NCBI RefSeq assembly: GCF_003324565.1
Contig: NZ_QOLA01000025.1
Span: forward strand, 1 to 64,000
DNA: 64,000 nucleotides
Direction: 5' to 3'
Source of the DNA: Streptomyces sp. SDr-06
GTDB lineage: Bacteria; Actinomycetota; Actinomycetes; Streptomycetales; Streptomycetaceae
Positions 26,301 to 34,320 of the stretch are shown piece by piece. The number at the start of each line of letters is the position of its first letter. Position 1 is the first letter of the stretch. Below the pieces are notes generated by a model. It ran no database searches. It worked only from the letters and a program-made list of their open reading frames with translations, and had not been told where the DNA came from. Made by a program: the position numbers and the translations under genes.

Positions 26301-26936
26301 CTCGCCGAGGTCTACACGGTGTGGGGCGGCTACGCGTACGGCCGCGAGCTGGACGGCCGCCCGGCCCGGGATGAGATGGAGACGGCGTACAAGCGGATCG
26401 CGGTCGCGGCGAAGAACACCGACACCCGCGAACACGACATCGCCGACTCGGACGACTACTTCCAGTACCACGGCGGCATGGTGGCGACCGTCCGCGCGCT
26501 GCGCGGCACCGCCCCCGAGGCGTACATCGGCGACTCGACGCGTCCGGAGACGGTCAAGACGCGCACCCTGGTCGAGGAGACCAGCCGCGTCTTCCGGGCC
26601 CGGGTGGTGAACCCCAAGTGGATCGAGGCGATGCGCCGCCACGGCTACAAGGGCGCCTTCGAACTCGCCGCCACCGTGGACTACCTGTTCGGCTACGACG
26701 CCACCACGGGCGTGGTCGCCGACTGGATGTACGACAAGCTGACCGAGACGTACGTCCTCGACCCGGCCAACCGAGCCTTCCTCCAGGAGGCCAACCCCTG
26801 GGCGCTGCACGGCATCGCGGAGCGGCTCCTGGAGGCCGAGTCGCGCGGCATGTGGGCCAAGCCCGACCCGGCGGTCCTCGAAGCGCTCCGCCAGGTGTAC
26901 CTGGAGACCGAGGGCGACTTGGAGGACGAGGGCTGA
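23307..26936 (+). CDS. cobN: cobaltochelatase, CobN subunit
   Basis: The 1209-residue protein is the large subunit of aerobic-type cobaltochelatase, which inserts cobalt into hydrogenobyrinate a,c-diamide with ATP and the CobS/CobT-type partners (not in the window). Marks include VAVLYYRAHHMSGNTAFVDA, LVLSAYPTKHSRIGNAVGLD, IQPPRGFGENPIAIYHDPDL, DAMIHLGKHGNLEWLPGK, and DSDDYFQYHGGMVA near the C-terminus. Length is normal for the family. It follows a cobalamin riboswitch and ends before a strong hairpin terminator. Confidence 0.96.
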   Translation: MLHSSGEPAEDPRPILLLSTSDTDLLSARAANGPVPYRFANPSRLALDDLPALIDGVGLVVVRLLGGVRAWQDGLDQLTASGLPVVVLTGEQAPDAQLMAASTVPVGIAAEAHAYLAHGGPANLDQLARFLSDTVLLTGHGFEPPAPAPSWGPLERTANPGEGPTVAVLYYRAHHMSGNTAFVDALCGAIEDAGARALPLYVSSLRSPEPELIEELGAADAIVTTVLAAGGTKPATASAGGDDESWDAGALSGLDVPILQALCLTGSRSAWEENDEGVSPLDAASQIAVPEFDGRLITVPFSFKEIDEDGLPAYVADAERAARVAGIAVRHAKLKHIPAADKRLALVLSAYPTKHSRIGNAVGLDTPASAVALLRRLRAEGYDFGHEDEIPGLVSGDGDELIRALIDAGGHDQDWLTEEQLAANPVRIPAADYRRWYATLPEELRTEVEEHWGPPPGEMFLDRSRNPEGDIVLAALRRGNLLILIQPPRGFGENPIAIYHDPDLPPSHHYLAAYRWIAAPAADGGFGADAMIHLGKHGNLEWLPGKNAGLSAACGPDAALGDIPLIYPFLVNDPGEGTQAKRRVHATLIDHLVPPMARADSYGDIARLEQLLDEHAQIASMDPAKLPAIRAQIWTLIQAAKLDHDLGLEDRPEDEGFDEFIMHLDGWLCEIKDVQIRDGLHVLGNAPAGADRVNLALAILRARQIWGGTTALPGLREALGLDESAATRTSADEAEEQARALVQLMDDAGWDLAAIPADQPQQVRAILEFAAREVVPRLAATTAELDHTVHALNGGFVPAGPSGSPLRGLVNVLPTGRNFYSVDPKAVPSRLAWETGQALAESLADRYRTDNGDWPTSVGLSLWGTSAMRTAGDDVAEAMALLGVRPVWDDASRRVTGLEPIPLDELGRPRIDVTLRISGFFRDAFPHTIGLLDDAVRLAASLDEPADQNFVRAHTQADLAEHGDERRATTRIFGSRPGTYGAGLLQLIDSRDWRTDADLAEVYTVWGGYAYGRELDGRPARDEMETAYKRIAVAAKNTDTREHDIADSDDYFQYHGGMVATVRALRGTAPEAYIGDSTRPETVKTRTLVEETSRVFRARVVNPKWIEAMRRHGYKGAFELAATVDYLFGYDATTGVVADWMYDKLTETYVLDPANRAFLQEANPWALHGIAERLLEAESRGMWAKPDPAVLEALRQVYLETEGDLEDEG

Positions 26937-26950
26937 GCCCCTGCTGCGGA

Positions 26951-26983
26951 CGGCGGGCCCGGGTTTTCCACCCGGGCCCGCCG
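26951..26983 (+). terminator. hairpin terminator after cobN
   Basis: CGGCGGGCCCGGG (26951-26963) pairs with CCCGGGCCCGCCG (26971-26983) across a TTTTCCA loop. It lies 14 bases after the cobN stop and faces the convergent sigma/CAP gene. Confidence 0.85.
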
Positions 26984-27040
26984 CCGTGAGCCGGTCCTGA
27001 GCGGGCTCGCCGACGTGCTGGTGCGCCACAAGCGCCGCGC

Positions 27041-28708
27041 TCAGCTCCGCGTGCCGAAGTCCTGGGTCCACCAGGGCCCGCCGGACCCGTAGTGGACGCC
27101 GATGCCGATCTCCTTGAACGCGCAGTTCAGGATGTTCGCGCGGTGGCCGGGGCTGTGCATCCAGGAGTCCATGACGGCGGCCGCGTCGGCCTGGCCCCGC
27201 GCGATGTTCTCGCCGTACGTGCTCCACTGGTACCCGGCGGCGGTGATCCGCTCGCCGGGGCCCGCGCCGCTCGGGTCGGTGTGGTCGAAGAAGTTCTGCG
27301 CGGCCATGTTCTCGGAGTGCTTGAGCGCGGCGCTGTACAGCTGCGAGTTGGTGGTAAGGGCCGAGCAACCGGCCTTGGCGCGCTCGGAGTTGACGAGGGC
27401 GAGCACATCCTGGACGGCGGCGGGCTCGCCCGTGTCGGCGCCCGGGGTCGCGCGCCTGGCGGTGGCGCTGGGCTTCGGCGTCGCGGGGTGGCTGGACGGT
27501 TTGGCCGGGGGCGTCGACTTCTTGGCGCTCGGGCTCGGTGAACTGCTCGGCCTGGCAGGGGAGTTGGAGGCTGAGGGGCTCGGCGGCACGGGCTTGGTGC
27601 CGATGCCGTCGGCCGCGGCGTCCGTGGTGGTGGCGGGGGCGTCCGCGACCGTGCGCGAGGCTTCCTGGCCGGAATCGGTGAGGAAGTGGAAGGCGCCGCC
27701 GAGGGCGCCGACCGTGGCGATGCCCGCGATGAGGGCGCCGGCCCGGCGCCGACGGCGTGCCCGCTGGTCGCGCCGGTCGCGCCGGGAGGCGGGGGCGCGG
27801 CCCTTGCGGTGGGCGGCGCGGGCGCCGCGCGGGGCGGCGTGGGGGAGGGGCTGGGTCGAGACGCCGGCGGCCGGGGCGTCCGTGGCGAGGGCGGCGGGCC
27901 GGAGCGACGGTCCGGCTCCGTGCAGCACGGCGAGCAGCCCGGCGGTGGTGGCCGCGACGGGGACGAGGGCGAGTCCGACGAGGAGGCCCTCGGCGGGTAT
28001 GAGCCCGCTCCAGTGCCCGGTGCACACCGCGCAGGTGCGGGCGTGCCGGGCGATGCGCTTGCGCCACAGGGCGGAGGGCACGCCGTCCCAGGACAGGGCG
28101 AGCCCGGACAGCTCGCCGCAGCGCTCGATCCCGGCGAGCGCGCGGACCACGACCCGGGCGGTCTCCAGCTGGCCCTTCATGCGCTGGACGCGTACGGCGG
28201 CGTGCTCGGCCGACAGGTCCAGCGCCGAGGCGACCTCGCCCCGGGTGAGCACACCGGCCGCCTCCAGCCACCACAGCGAGAGCAGCGCCCGGTCGTCGGG
28301 CTCCAGCCAGCGGGTGGCCTCGGTGACCTCCTTGCGCTGCCCGGACAGGCCGAGCCGCACGATGGTGAGGTCCACGAAGTCGGCGCCGGGGTCGGCCACG
28401 TCGTGGACGTCGTGGAGCGCGCTGTCGACGGGGGTACGGCGGTGGCCCTGCCAGTACCGGCGGATCTCGTTCATGGTGACGGCGACCAGCCAGGAGCGGA
28501 ACGCCTCCGGGTCGCGCAGCGAGCCGAGGCCGTCGAGCATCCGCAGCAGGCTCTCCTGCACCACGTCGTCGACGTCGGCGTGCCCGTGCAGCGCCCGGCC
28601 GACGATGTTGTACACGAGCGGCAGATATCCGGCGACGAGCTCGTCCCGCGCCCGCTGATCCCCGTCCCGGGCCGCGACGACCACCGCGGCTGCCTGTTCA
28701 CTGATCAC
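27041..28708 (-). CDS. ECF sigma factor fused to zinc-finger/membrane segment and extracellular CAP (SCP/PR-1) domain
   Basis: The 555-residue chain reads, in order: sigma-70 region 2 (residues about 15-90; YLPLVYNIVGRALHGHADVDDVVQE) and region 4 (about 150-200), a HARTCAVC segment near 240 like the zinc-binding motif of anti-sigma factors, a hydrophobic stretch just after it, a very basic linker (RRRRRAG), a second hydrophobic helix, a Pro/Ser/Lys linker, and a C-terminal CAP domain (about 430-555) with AALKHSENMAAQNFFDH, STYGENIARG and HRANILNCAF. It combines a transcription factor and a probable surface sensor in one polypeptide. GTG at 28708 is used. The length is far above the 200 residues of a simple ECF factor. 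Confidence 0.85.
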   Translation of the reverse strand: MISEQAAAVVVAARDGDQRARDELVAGYLPLVYNIVGRALHGHADVDDVVQESLLRMLDGLGSLRDPEAFRSWLVAVTMNEIRRYWQGHRRTPVDSALHDVHDVADPGADFVDLTIVRLGLSGQRKEVTEATRWLEPDDRALLSLWWLEAAGVLTRGEVASALDLSAEHAAVRVQRMKGQLETARVVVRALAGIERCGELSGLALSWDGVPSALWRKRIARHARTCAVCTGHWSGLIPAEGLLVGLALVPVAATTAGLLAVLHGAGPSLRPAALATDAPAAGVSTQPLPHAAPRGARAAHRKGRAPASRRDRRDQRARRRRRAGALIAGIATVGALGGAFHFLTDSGQEASRTVADAPATTTDAAADGIGTKPVPPSPSASNSPARPSSSPSPSAKKSTPPAKPSSHPATPKPSATARRATPGADTGEPAAVQDVLALVNSERAKAGCSALTTNSQLYSAALKHSENMAAQNFFDHTDPSGAGPGERITAAGYQWSTYGENIARGQADAAAVMDSWMHSPGHRANILNCAFKEIGIGVHYGSGGPWWTQDFGTRS

Positions 28709-28998
28709 GCCTCGTCCACTCTCCCGGAGCACCGAACCTAACTGACCCGACAGAGAGGAGAACAGTCCGGCCGTGCCCGGATAACAGAAAACGGATGACG
28801 GATATCGACTGTCCACTGACAGATTCCGGCTGGTGGGAAGGGCTTTGGCGGCAGGGGTGTGGGCCTCGTCACTTCTGGGCGCCGGGTCCGGGGACACAGG
28901 GTCGCGGAAGCCCGGAAACTCCGTGCGGCGGGTGTATCGTGCGCACCACCTCTCTCACGAAATGTACTGTTTTGTACGATGACTTGAGTGACCCCAGC
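28709..28998. other. divergent promoter region, sigma/CAP gene and Dyp peroxidase
   Basis: This 290-base gap has no gene of its own. It is AT-richer around 28780-28830 and 28960-28990. TGTAC is repeated at 28963-28967 and 28973-28977, and TACGAT at 28975-28980 could be the -10 of the peroxidase promoter. The sigma/CAP promoter is expected near 28740-28800 on the minus strand. Confidence 0.45.
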
Positions 28999-30111
28999 GT
29001 GCGTCGCCGCACCCTCCTCGCCGGCCTCCCCGTCGCCTTCGCGCTGACCGGATGCGACGAGGCGCCCCCGCGTGAGCGGCGCCCCGAGCGGGGCGCGCCC
29101 GCCGGGCCCGTCCGGCAGGGCGGGGTGACCGACCCCCAGCCCCAGCACGCGCTCGTCCTCTCCTACGACCTCACCCCGGGCACCCGTGGGGCCCCCGGGA
29201 GGGACGCGGTGCGGCGGCTGCTCGCGCGGTGGAGCGAGTCGCTCACCGGGCTCGAACCGGGCACCACCGCGACCGTCGGCATCGGACCCGCCCTGCCGCA
29301 GCGGATCGGCGTCGGCGCCCCGGAAGGACTGCGCGAGCTGCCCGCGTTCGACGGGGAGCACCTCGACGCGGGGGCCGGTGGCGGCGAGATCGGGGTGCAG
29401 ATCTGCGCGCGCGAGGCCAAGGCGTGCGAGCGGGTCGCCGGGCTGCTCGCGGGCGCGGGCGCCGGGGTGCTCCGGCCGCGCTGGCGCCAGGCGGGCTTCC
29501 TGCCGCCCGAACTGCCCGGCCCCCAGTCCGGCCCCTTCACCGCCCGGCGCGAGGGCGAGACCCCGCGCAACCTGCTCGGCTTCAAGGACGGCACGGCCAA
29601 CCCCTCCGCCGAGGAGAGCGAGCGCTGGGTGTGGCTGCCCGGGCCCGGCCCGTACGCCGACGGCACCTTCCTCGTCGTACGCCGGGTGCGGCTGCGGGTC
29701 GAGGAGTTCGGCCGGCTGCCCGTCGCCCGGCAGGAGCAGATCATCGGGCGCCGCAAACGCGGGGGCGAGCCGCTGGAGGGCGGCGCCGAGCACGACGACG
29801 TCGACGTGGACGCGCGGACCCCCGAGGGCGGCTACGTCCTGCCCGCGGACGCCCACGTGCGGCTCACGAATCCGCGCCTCGACGACGGTGCCCGCATGCT
29901 GCGGCGCGGCTACTCCTACGAGAACAGCCCCGGTGACCGGGGGCTGCTCTTCCTGGCCTACATGAAGGATCCCTCGCTCTTCGTGCGGGTGCAGCAGCGG
30001 TTGGTGGCGGGGGATGCGCTCAGCTCCTTCGCGGAGCACTACGGTTCTGCCCTCTTCTACGTCCTCCCCGGCCCCCGCCCGGACCGCCCCCTGGGCAGCA
30101 TGGTCCTGTAA
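28999..30111 (+). CDS. Tat-exported Dyp-type peroxidase (EfeB-like) lipoprotein
   Basis: The 370-residue protein starts with a twin-arginine segment (RRRTLLAGLP) followed by LTGC, a lipobox-like cysteine near residue 19, so it is probably Tat-exported and lipid-anchored. The Dyp signature is clear: NLLGFKDGTANP with the catalytic Asp of GxxDG, and later RRGYSYENS and LLFLAYMKDP. These heme enzymes oxidise dyes or phenolics and, in the EfeB branch, have been linked to iron release from heme. No efeU or efeO is adjacent. GTG at 28999 is preferred; an in-frame TTG lies at 28984. Confidence 0.88.
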   Translation: MRRRTLLAGLPVAFALTGCDEAPPRERRPERGAPAGPVRQGGVTDPQPQHALVLSYDLTPGTRGAPGRDAVRRLLARWSESLTGLEPGTTATVGIGPALPQRIGVGAPEGLRELPAFDGEHLDAGAGGGEIGVQICAREAKACERVAGLLAGAGAGVLRPRWRQAGFLPPELPGPQSGPFTARREGETPRNLLGFKDGTANPSAEESERWVWLPGPGPYADGTFLVVRRVRLRVEEFGRLPVARQEQIIGRRKRGGEPLEGGAEHDDVDVDARTPEGGYVLPADAHVRLTNPRLDDGARMLRRGYSYENSPGDRGLLFLAYMKDPSLFVRVQQRLVAGDALSSFAEHYGSALFYVLPGPRPDRPLGSMVL

Positions 30112-30123
30112 CCCCCTCCCTTT

Positions 30124-30386
30124 ACGCAGTTCCCCGCGCCCCTCAAACCCCCTCCGACCTGCGGACCGTGCCTGCTTGCTCGCGCAGTTCCCCGCGCCCC
30201 TCAACCCCCCTTCGATCTGCGGACCGTGGCCGCTTCTCGCGCAGTTCCCCGCGCCCCTGAAGGGCGCCCAGCGTTGGCATCTTCAGCCCGTCATGGGGGT
30301 CCCCCCTGGCCCTTAAGGCCTTGGGGGAGTTTGAGGACGAGCGCCCTTTAGGCGCGATACGGGGTCTGGGGCGGAGCCCCAGGGGG
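30124..30386 (+). repeat. dispersed intergenic repeat, three tandem core copies plus hairpin block
   Basis: Core copies lie at 30125-30143, 30182-30201 and 30239-30258, joined by TCGATCTGCGGACCGTG-type spacers. The hairpin block (CAGCGTTGGCATCTTCAGCC, GAGCGCCCTTTAGGCGCG, CTGGGGCGGAGCCCCAG) fills 30266-30386. It ends exactly at the stop codon of the minus-strand ABC ATPase, so it serves as the shared 3' region of two convergent genes. Confidence 0.9.
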
Positions 30387-31370
30387 TTACTCGGGGCCGG
30401 GGTAGTGGCAGGCGACCTCGCGGGGGTCGCCCGGCGTCGGCACGCGCAGGACCGGCGCCTCCACCCCGCACCGCGCCCGCGCCCGCCCGCACCGGGGGTG
30501 GAACGCACACCCCGGCGGCGGCGCGGCCGGACTGGGAGGGTCGCCCAGGAGCGTGATCCGCTCGCGGGCCCGCTCGGCCGCCGGATCGGGCAGCGGCACG
30601 GCGGACAGGAGGGCCTGGGTGTAGGGGTGGGCCGGCGCCGCGTACACCCGCTCCTTCGCCCCCACCTCGACCACCCGCCCCAGGTACATCACCGCCACCC
30701 GGTCGCAGACCCGCTTCACCACCGACAGGTCGTGCGCGATGAAGAGATAGGCCAGGCCGAGCTCCTTCTGGAGGCGTTCCATCAGGTTGACGATCTGGGC
30801 CTGGACGGAGACGTCGAGCGCGGAGACCGGCTCGTCGGCGACGACCAGCTTCGGGTCCAGGGCCAGCGCGCGGGCGATCCCGATGCGCTGGGCCTGGCCG
30901 CCGGAGAACTCGTGCGGATAGCGGTCGATGTGCTCGGGGATCAGCCCCACCAGGTCCATCAGCTCCACGGCCCGCGCCCGCGCCGCCGACTCCGGTACGC
31001 CGTGCGCCAGCAGCGGGTCCGCGATGATGCGGGCCACCGTCTGGCGCGGGTTGAGGGAGGAGTGCGGGTCCTGGAAGACCATCTGGAGGTCCTTGCGCAC
31101 CGGCCGCAGCTCGCGCCGGTTCAGACGGCTGATGTCGCGGCCCTCGTACGCGATCGTCCCCGAGGTCGGCTCCAGGAGCCGCACGATCATGCGGCCGGTG
31201 GTCGACTTGCCGCAGCCGGACTCGCCGACCAGGCCCAGCGTCTCGCCCGCCGCCACGTCGAAGCTCACGCCGTCGACCGCCCGCACGGGCGCGGAACGGC
31301 CGCGCCTGCCCGGGAAGTGCATCCTCAAGTCCCGGACCGACAGCAGGGGTTGGTCTGTCGCAGTGCTCAT
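30387..31370 (-). CDS. oligopeptide/dipeptide-type ABC importer ATPase (DppF-like)
   Basis: The 327-residue ATPase has Walker A GESGCGKST, Walker B LVVADEPVSALD, the signature HEFSGGQAQRIGIARAL, and the C-terminal oligopeptide-ABC extension with CAFHPRC...C near residue 295, typical of Dpp/Opp ATPases with a cysteine cluster. It is the last gene of a five-gene importer. Its ATG at 31370 overlaps the stop of the partner ATPase gene. Confidence 0.92.
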   Translation of the reverse strand: MSTATDQPLLSVRDLRMHFPGRRGRSAPVRAVDGVSFDVAAGETLGLVGESGCGKSTTGRMIVRLLEPTSGTIAYEGRDISRLNRRELRPVRKDLQMVFQDPHSSLNPRQTVARIIADPLLAHGVPESAARARAVELMDLVGLIPEHIDRYPHEFSGGQAQRIGIARALALDPKLVVADEPVSALDVSVQAQIVNLMERLQKELGLAYLFIAHDLSVVKRVCDRVAVMYLGRVVEVGAKERVYAAPAHPYTQALLSAVPLPDPAAERARERITLLGDPPSPAAPPPGCAFHPRCGRARARCGVEAPVLRVPTPGDPREVACHYPGPE

Positions 31371-32380
31371 GACGCTACGCCTTCGTACGCGGGGAGGTGG
31401 CAGGCGACCGGGTGGCCCTCGGGGCCGCCCAGCAGGGGGCGTTCGCTCTCGCAGCGCTCGCGCTGGGCGCTGCTCGCGAGGGCCGCACGTGGGCAGCGGG
31501 GGGCGAACGCGCAGCCCGGGGAGGGGGTGAGCAGGGAGGGCGTGCTGCCCGGGATGGCGCGCAAGGGCGCGTCGTCGCCGTCGTCGAGGCGGGGCAGCGA
31601 GTCGAGCAGGCCGCGCGTGTAGGGGTGGGCGGGCATCGCGAACAGGGCGTCCACCGGCGCCTGTTCGGCCGCCCGGCCGCCGTACATCACCAGGACCTCG
31701 TGGGCCACCCGGGCCACCACCCCCAGGTCGTGGGTGATCATCACGACGGCCAGGCCCCGCTCCTCCTGAAGCCGGGCGAGCAGTTCCAGGATCTGGGCCT
31801 GGACGGTGACGTCGAGCGCGGTGGTGGGCTCGTCCGCGATGAGCAGCTCCGGTTCGCACGCCAGCGCCATGGCGATCATCGCCCGCTGGCGCATGCCGCC
31901 GGAGAACTGGTGCGGGTACTCGCCCGCCCGGCGGCCGGGTTCAGGGATGCCGACCTCGGCGAGCATCTCCACCGCCCGCCTGCGGGCCTCGGCGCGGCGG
32001 GAGTTGAAGTGGACGCGGTGGTGCTCGGCGATCTGCTCGCCGACCGTGTAGTACGGGTGCAGGCTGGAGAGCGGGTCCTGGAAGATCATCGCGATGCGCC
32101 GGCCGCGCACCCGGTTCAGGGCACGTTCGGGCAGGCCCACCAGCTCCTGGCCGTCGAGGGCGATGGAGCCGGTGACCTCGGCGCCGGTGTGCAGGCCGAG
32201 GACGGCCATCGAGGTGACGGACTTGCCGGAGCCGGACTCGCCGACGATGCCGAGGGTGCGGCCCCGGTGGACGTCGAAGGAGAGCGTGTCGACGGCCCGC
32301 ACGGGGCCGCGCGCGGTGGCGAAGGTGACGCTCAAGTCCCGTACGGACAGAAGCGGTTGGGCATGGGGCGGTGGAGTCAT
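31367..32380 (-). CDS. oligopeptide/dipeptide-type ABC importer ATPase (DppD-like)
   Basis: The 337-residue ATPase has GESGSGKSVTS (Walker A), HQFSGGMRQRAMIAMALA (signature), LLIADEPTTALDVTVQ (Walker B) and the C-terminal CAFAPRC segment. It pairs with the DppF-like ATPase to power the two permeases. Both ends overlap neighbours by 1-4 bases, so the importer is one transcription and translation unit. Confidence 0.92.
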   Translation of the reverse strand: MTPPPHAQPLLSVRDLSVTFATARGPVRAVDTLSFDVHRGRTLGIVGESGSGKSVTSMAVLGLHTGAEVTGSIALDGQELVGLPERALNRVRGRRIAMIFQDPLSSLHPYYTVGEQIAEHHRVHFNSRRAEARRRAVEMLAEVGIPEPGRRAGEYPHQFSGGMRQRAMIAMALACEPELLIADEPTTALDVTVQAQILELLARLQEERGLAVVMITHDLGVVARVAHEVLVMYGGRAAEQAPVDALFAMPAHPYTRGLLDSLPRLDDGDDAPLRAIPGSTPSLLTPSPGCAFAPRCPRAALASSAQRERCESERPLLGGPEGHPVACHLPAYEGVAS

Positions 32381-33366
32381 CAGAGCCTCACTCGCGGGTC
32401 GACGACCGCGTACAGGAGGTCGACGGCCAGGTTGGCCACGACGATGAAGGCGGCGGCGAGCAGGGTCACGCCGAGGATGACGGGCTGGTCGCCGGTGGAC
32501 AGGGCGCCGTAGAAGAGCCGTCCGACGCCGGGCAGCCCGAAGATGGACTCGGTGATGACCGCACCCGCGAGCAGCCCGCCCAGGTCCATGCCGAACAGGG
32601 TGAGGACCGGGGTCATCGCGGAGCGCAGCCCGTGTTTGACGACGACCGTGCGGCGCGGCAGGCCCTTGGCGCGGGCGGTGCGGATGTAGGGCTCCGCCAT
32701 CGTCTCGATCATCGAACTTCGGCTCTGGCGCGCGTACATGGCGGCGTACAGGAAGGCGAGGGCGATCCAGGGGAGCAGCAGGTTGGAGGCCCAGTGCAGG
32801 GGGTCGGAGGTGAGGGAGACGTACTGCGGGTAGGGCAGGAGCCCGGCCACCCGGATCAGTCCGTAGATCAGCATCACCGAGGTGAAGTAGACCGGCAGGG
32901 AGGCGGCGGCGACCGCGCCCACCATCAGGGCCCGGTCGGTGAGGGTGTCCTTGCGCAGTGCGGCGGTGACTCCGGCGGACAGGCCGAGCAGCAGCCAGAG
33001 CAGGGCCGCGCCCACGGCGAGGGAGGCCGAGACCGGCAGCCGGTCCATGAGCAGCGCCCACACGGACTCGCTGTTCTCGTACGAGTAGCCCAGGCACGGG
33101 AAGTCGCAGTGCAGGGCGTACTGGCCGGTGCCCATGGTGCGGCCGGTGAAGATCCCGGAGGCGAAGTCCCAGAACTGGCGCCACAGCGGCCGGTCCAGGC
33201 CCATGTGGGCGCGGATGGCCTCCAGGCGTTCGGTGCTGCACGACTTGCCGCAGGCGGCGGCCGCCGGGTCGGAGGGCAGGACGTAGAAGATGGTGAAGGT
33301 GACGGCGGCGATCGCGATGAGCACCCCGATCACTCCGAGCACCCGGCGGGCGAGGTAGCGGGTCAT
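32380..33366 (-). CDS. ABC importer permease (DppB-like)
   Basis: The 328-residue membrane protein begins TRYLARRVLGVIGVLIAI, with a long first periplasmic-side loop containing paired cysteines (CGKSC and CDFPC). Five more helices follow, with the EAA-type cytoplasmic loop (YIRTARAKGLPRRTVVVKHG) that docks to the ATPases. Extra cysteines in the external loop are typical of some Streptomyces Dpp permeases. Confidence 0.92.
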   Translation of the reverse strand: MTRYLARRVLGVIGVLIAIAAVTFTIFYVLPSDPAAAACGKSCSTERLEAIRAHMGLDRPLWRQFWDFASGIFTGRTMGTGQYALHCDFPCLGYSYENSESVWALLMDRLPVSASLAVGAALLWLLLGLSAGVTAALRKDTLTDRALMVGAVAAASLPVYFTSVMLIYGLIRVAGLLPYPQYVSLTSDPLHWASNLLLPWIALAFLYAAMYARQSRSSMIETMAEPYIRTARAKGLPRRTVVVKHGLRSAMTPVLTLFGMDLGGLLAGAVITESIFGLPGVGRLFYGALSTGDQPVILGVTLLAAAFIVVANLAVDLLYAVVDPRVRL

Positions 33367-34307
33367 GTGCGGCTCCCCCTCGGGTCGAGGACGTCGCGCA
33401 GCGCGTCGCCGAGCAGGGTGAAGGCGAGCACGGTCAGGAACAGGCAGGCGCTCGGGATGACGAAGTACATCGGGTCGGTGTCGTAGAACGACACGCTCTC
33501 GGCGATCATCTGGCCCCAGGACGGGGTGGGCGGGCGCACGCCCACGCCGAGGTAGCTGAGCGCGGCCTCGGTGGCGATCATGCCGGGGACGACGAGCGTG
33601 GTGTACGCGATGACGGGTCCGGCCACCCCGGGCAGGATGTCGCGGGTCAGGATGCGCCAGGGGCCGGAGCCGCCGACGCGGGCGGCGTCCACGTACTCGC
33701 GGTGTTTGAGCGAGAGGGTCTGGCCGCGCACCACCCGGGCGATGCCGGGCCAGCCGAACAGGCCGATGACGGCGGTCATCAGCAGGATGCGGTTGACGTC
33801 CTTGGCCACCGACATCATCGCGATCATGAAGATGAGGGAGGGGAAGGACATGGTGAGGTCCATCAGGCGGGAGAGCACCGTGTCGGTGCGGCCCCCGAAG
33901 TAGCCGGCCGCGATCCCGGCGGCGGTGCCCGCGACCACGACGACGGCGGTCGCGGTCAGGGCGATGAGCAGGGAGACCTGGGCGCCGTGGACGACGCGGG
34001 AGAACAGGTCGCGGCCGGTGACGGGTTCGACGCCGAGCCAGTGGTCGGCGGAGATCCCGCCGAGCGGGCCCAGCGGCCGGCCGCCGAGGTAGGGATCGAT
34101 GGCGCTCTTGTCGAACGCGTCGGGCGCCCAGCCGCACAGCGCGCTGAGCAGTGGGGCACCCGCCGCCATGAGGAGGAACAGGACGACGACGCCGAGGGAG
34201 ATCCGCACGGAGGTGCGGCGGCGCAGCTCCGCGCGGGCCAGTCGCCAGGGCCCGCGGCCGGGGGCCGCCGCGGGCGTGCCGGCGGGGGTCTTCACCGAGG
34301 TGGTCAT
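33363..34307 (-). CDS. ABC importer permease (DppC-like)
   Basis: The 314-residue membrane protein has an N-terminal cytoplasmic tail, a first helix (SLGVVVLFLLMAAG), an external loop with HWLGVEPVTGRDLFSRVVHG that is diagnostic of DppC/OppC, and the EAA loop EYVDAARVGGSGPWRIL. It forms the channel with the DppB-like partner. Its stop overlaps the next gene. Confidence 0.93.
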   Translation of the reverse strand: MTTSVKTPAGTPAAAPGRGPWRLARAELRRRTSVRISLGVVVLFLLMAAGAPLLSALCGWAPDAFDKSAIDPYLGGRPLGPLGGISADHWLGVEPVTGRDLFSRVVHGAQVSLLIALTATAVVVVAGTAAGIAAGYFGGRTDTVLSRLMDLTMSFPSLIFMIAMMSVAKDVNRILLMTAVIGLFGWPGIARVVRGQTLSLKHREYVDAARVGGSGPWRILTRDILPGVAGPVIAYTTLVVPGMIATEAALSYLGVGVRPPTPSWGQMIAESVSFYDTDPMYFVIPSACLFLTVLAFTLLGDALRDVLDPRGSRT

Positions 34308-34320
34308 GGTCGGGCGGTCC

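Noticed and set aside
28709..28897. Longer N-terminus for the sigma/CAP protein
   Set aside because: The extra residues are unlike sigma factors and lie in the divergent promoter region; GTG 28708 directly precedes the sigma domain.
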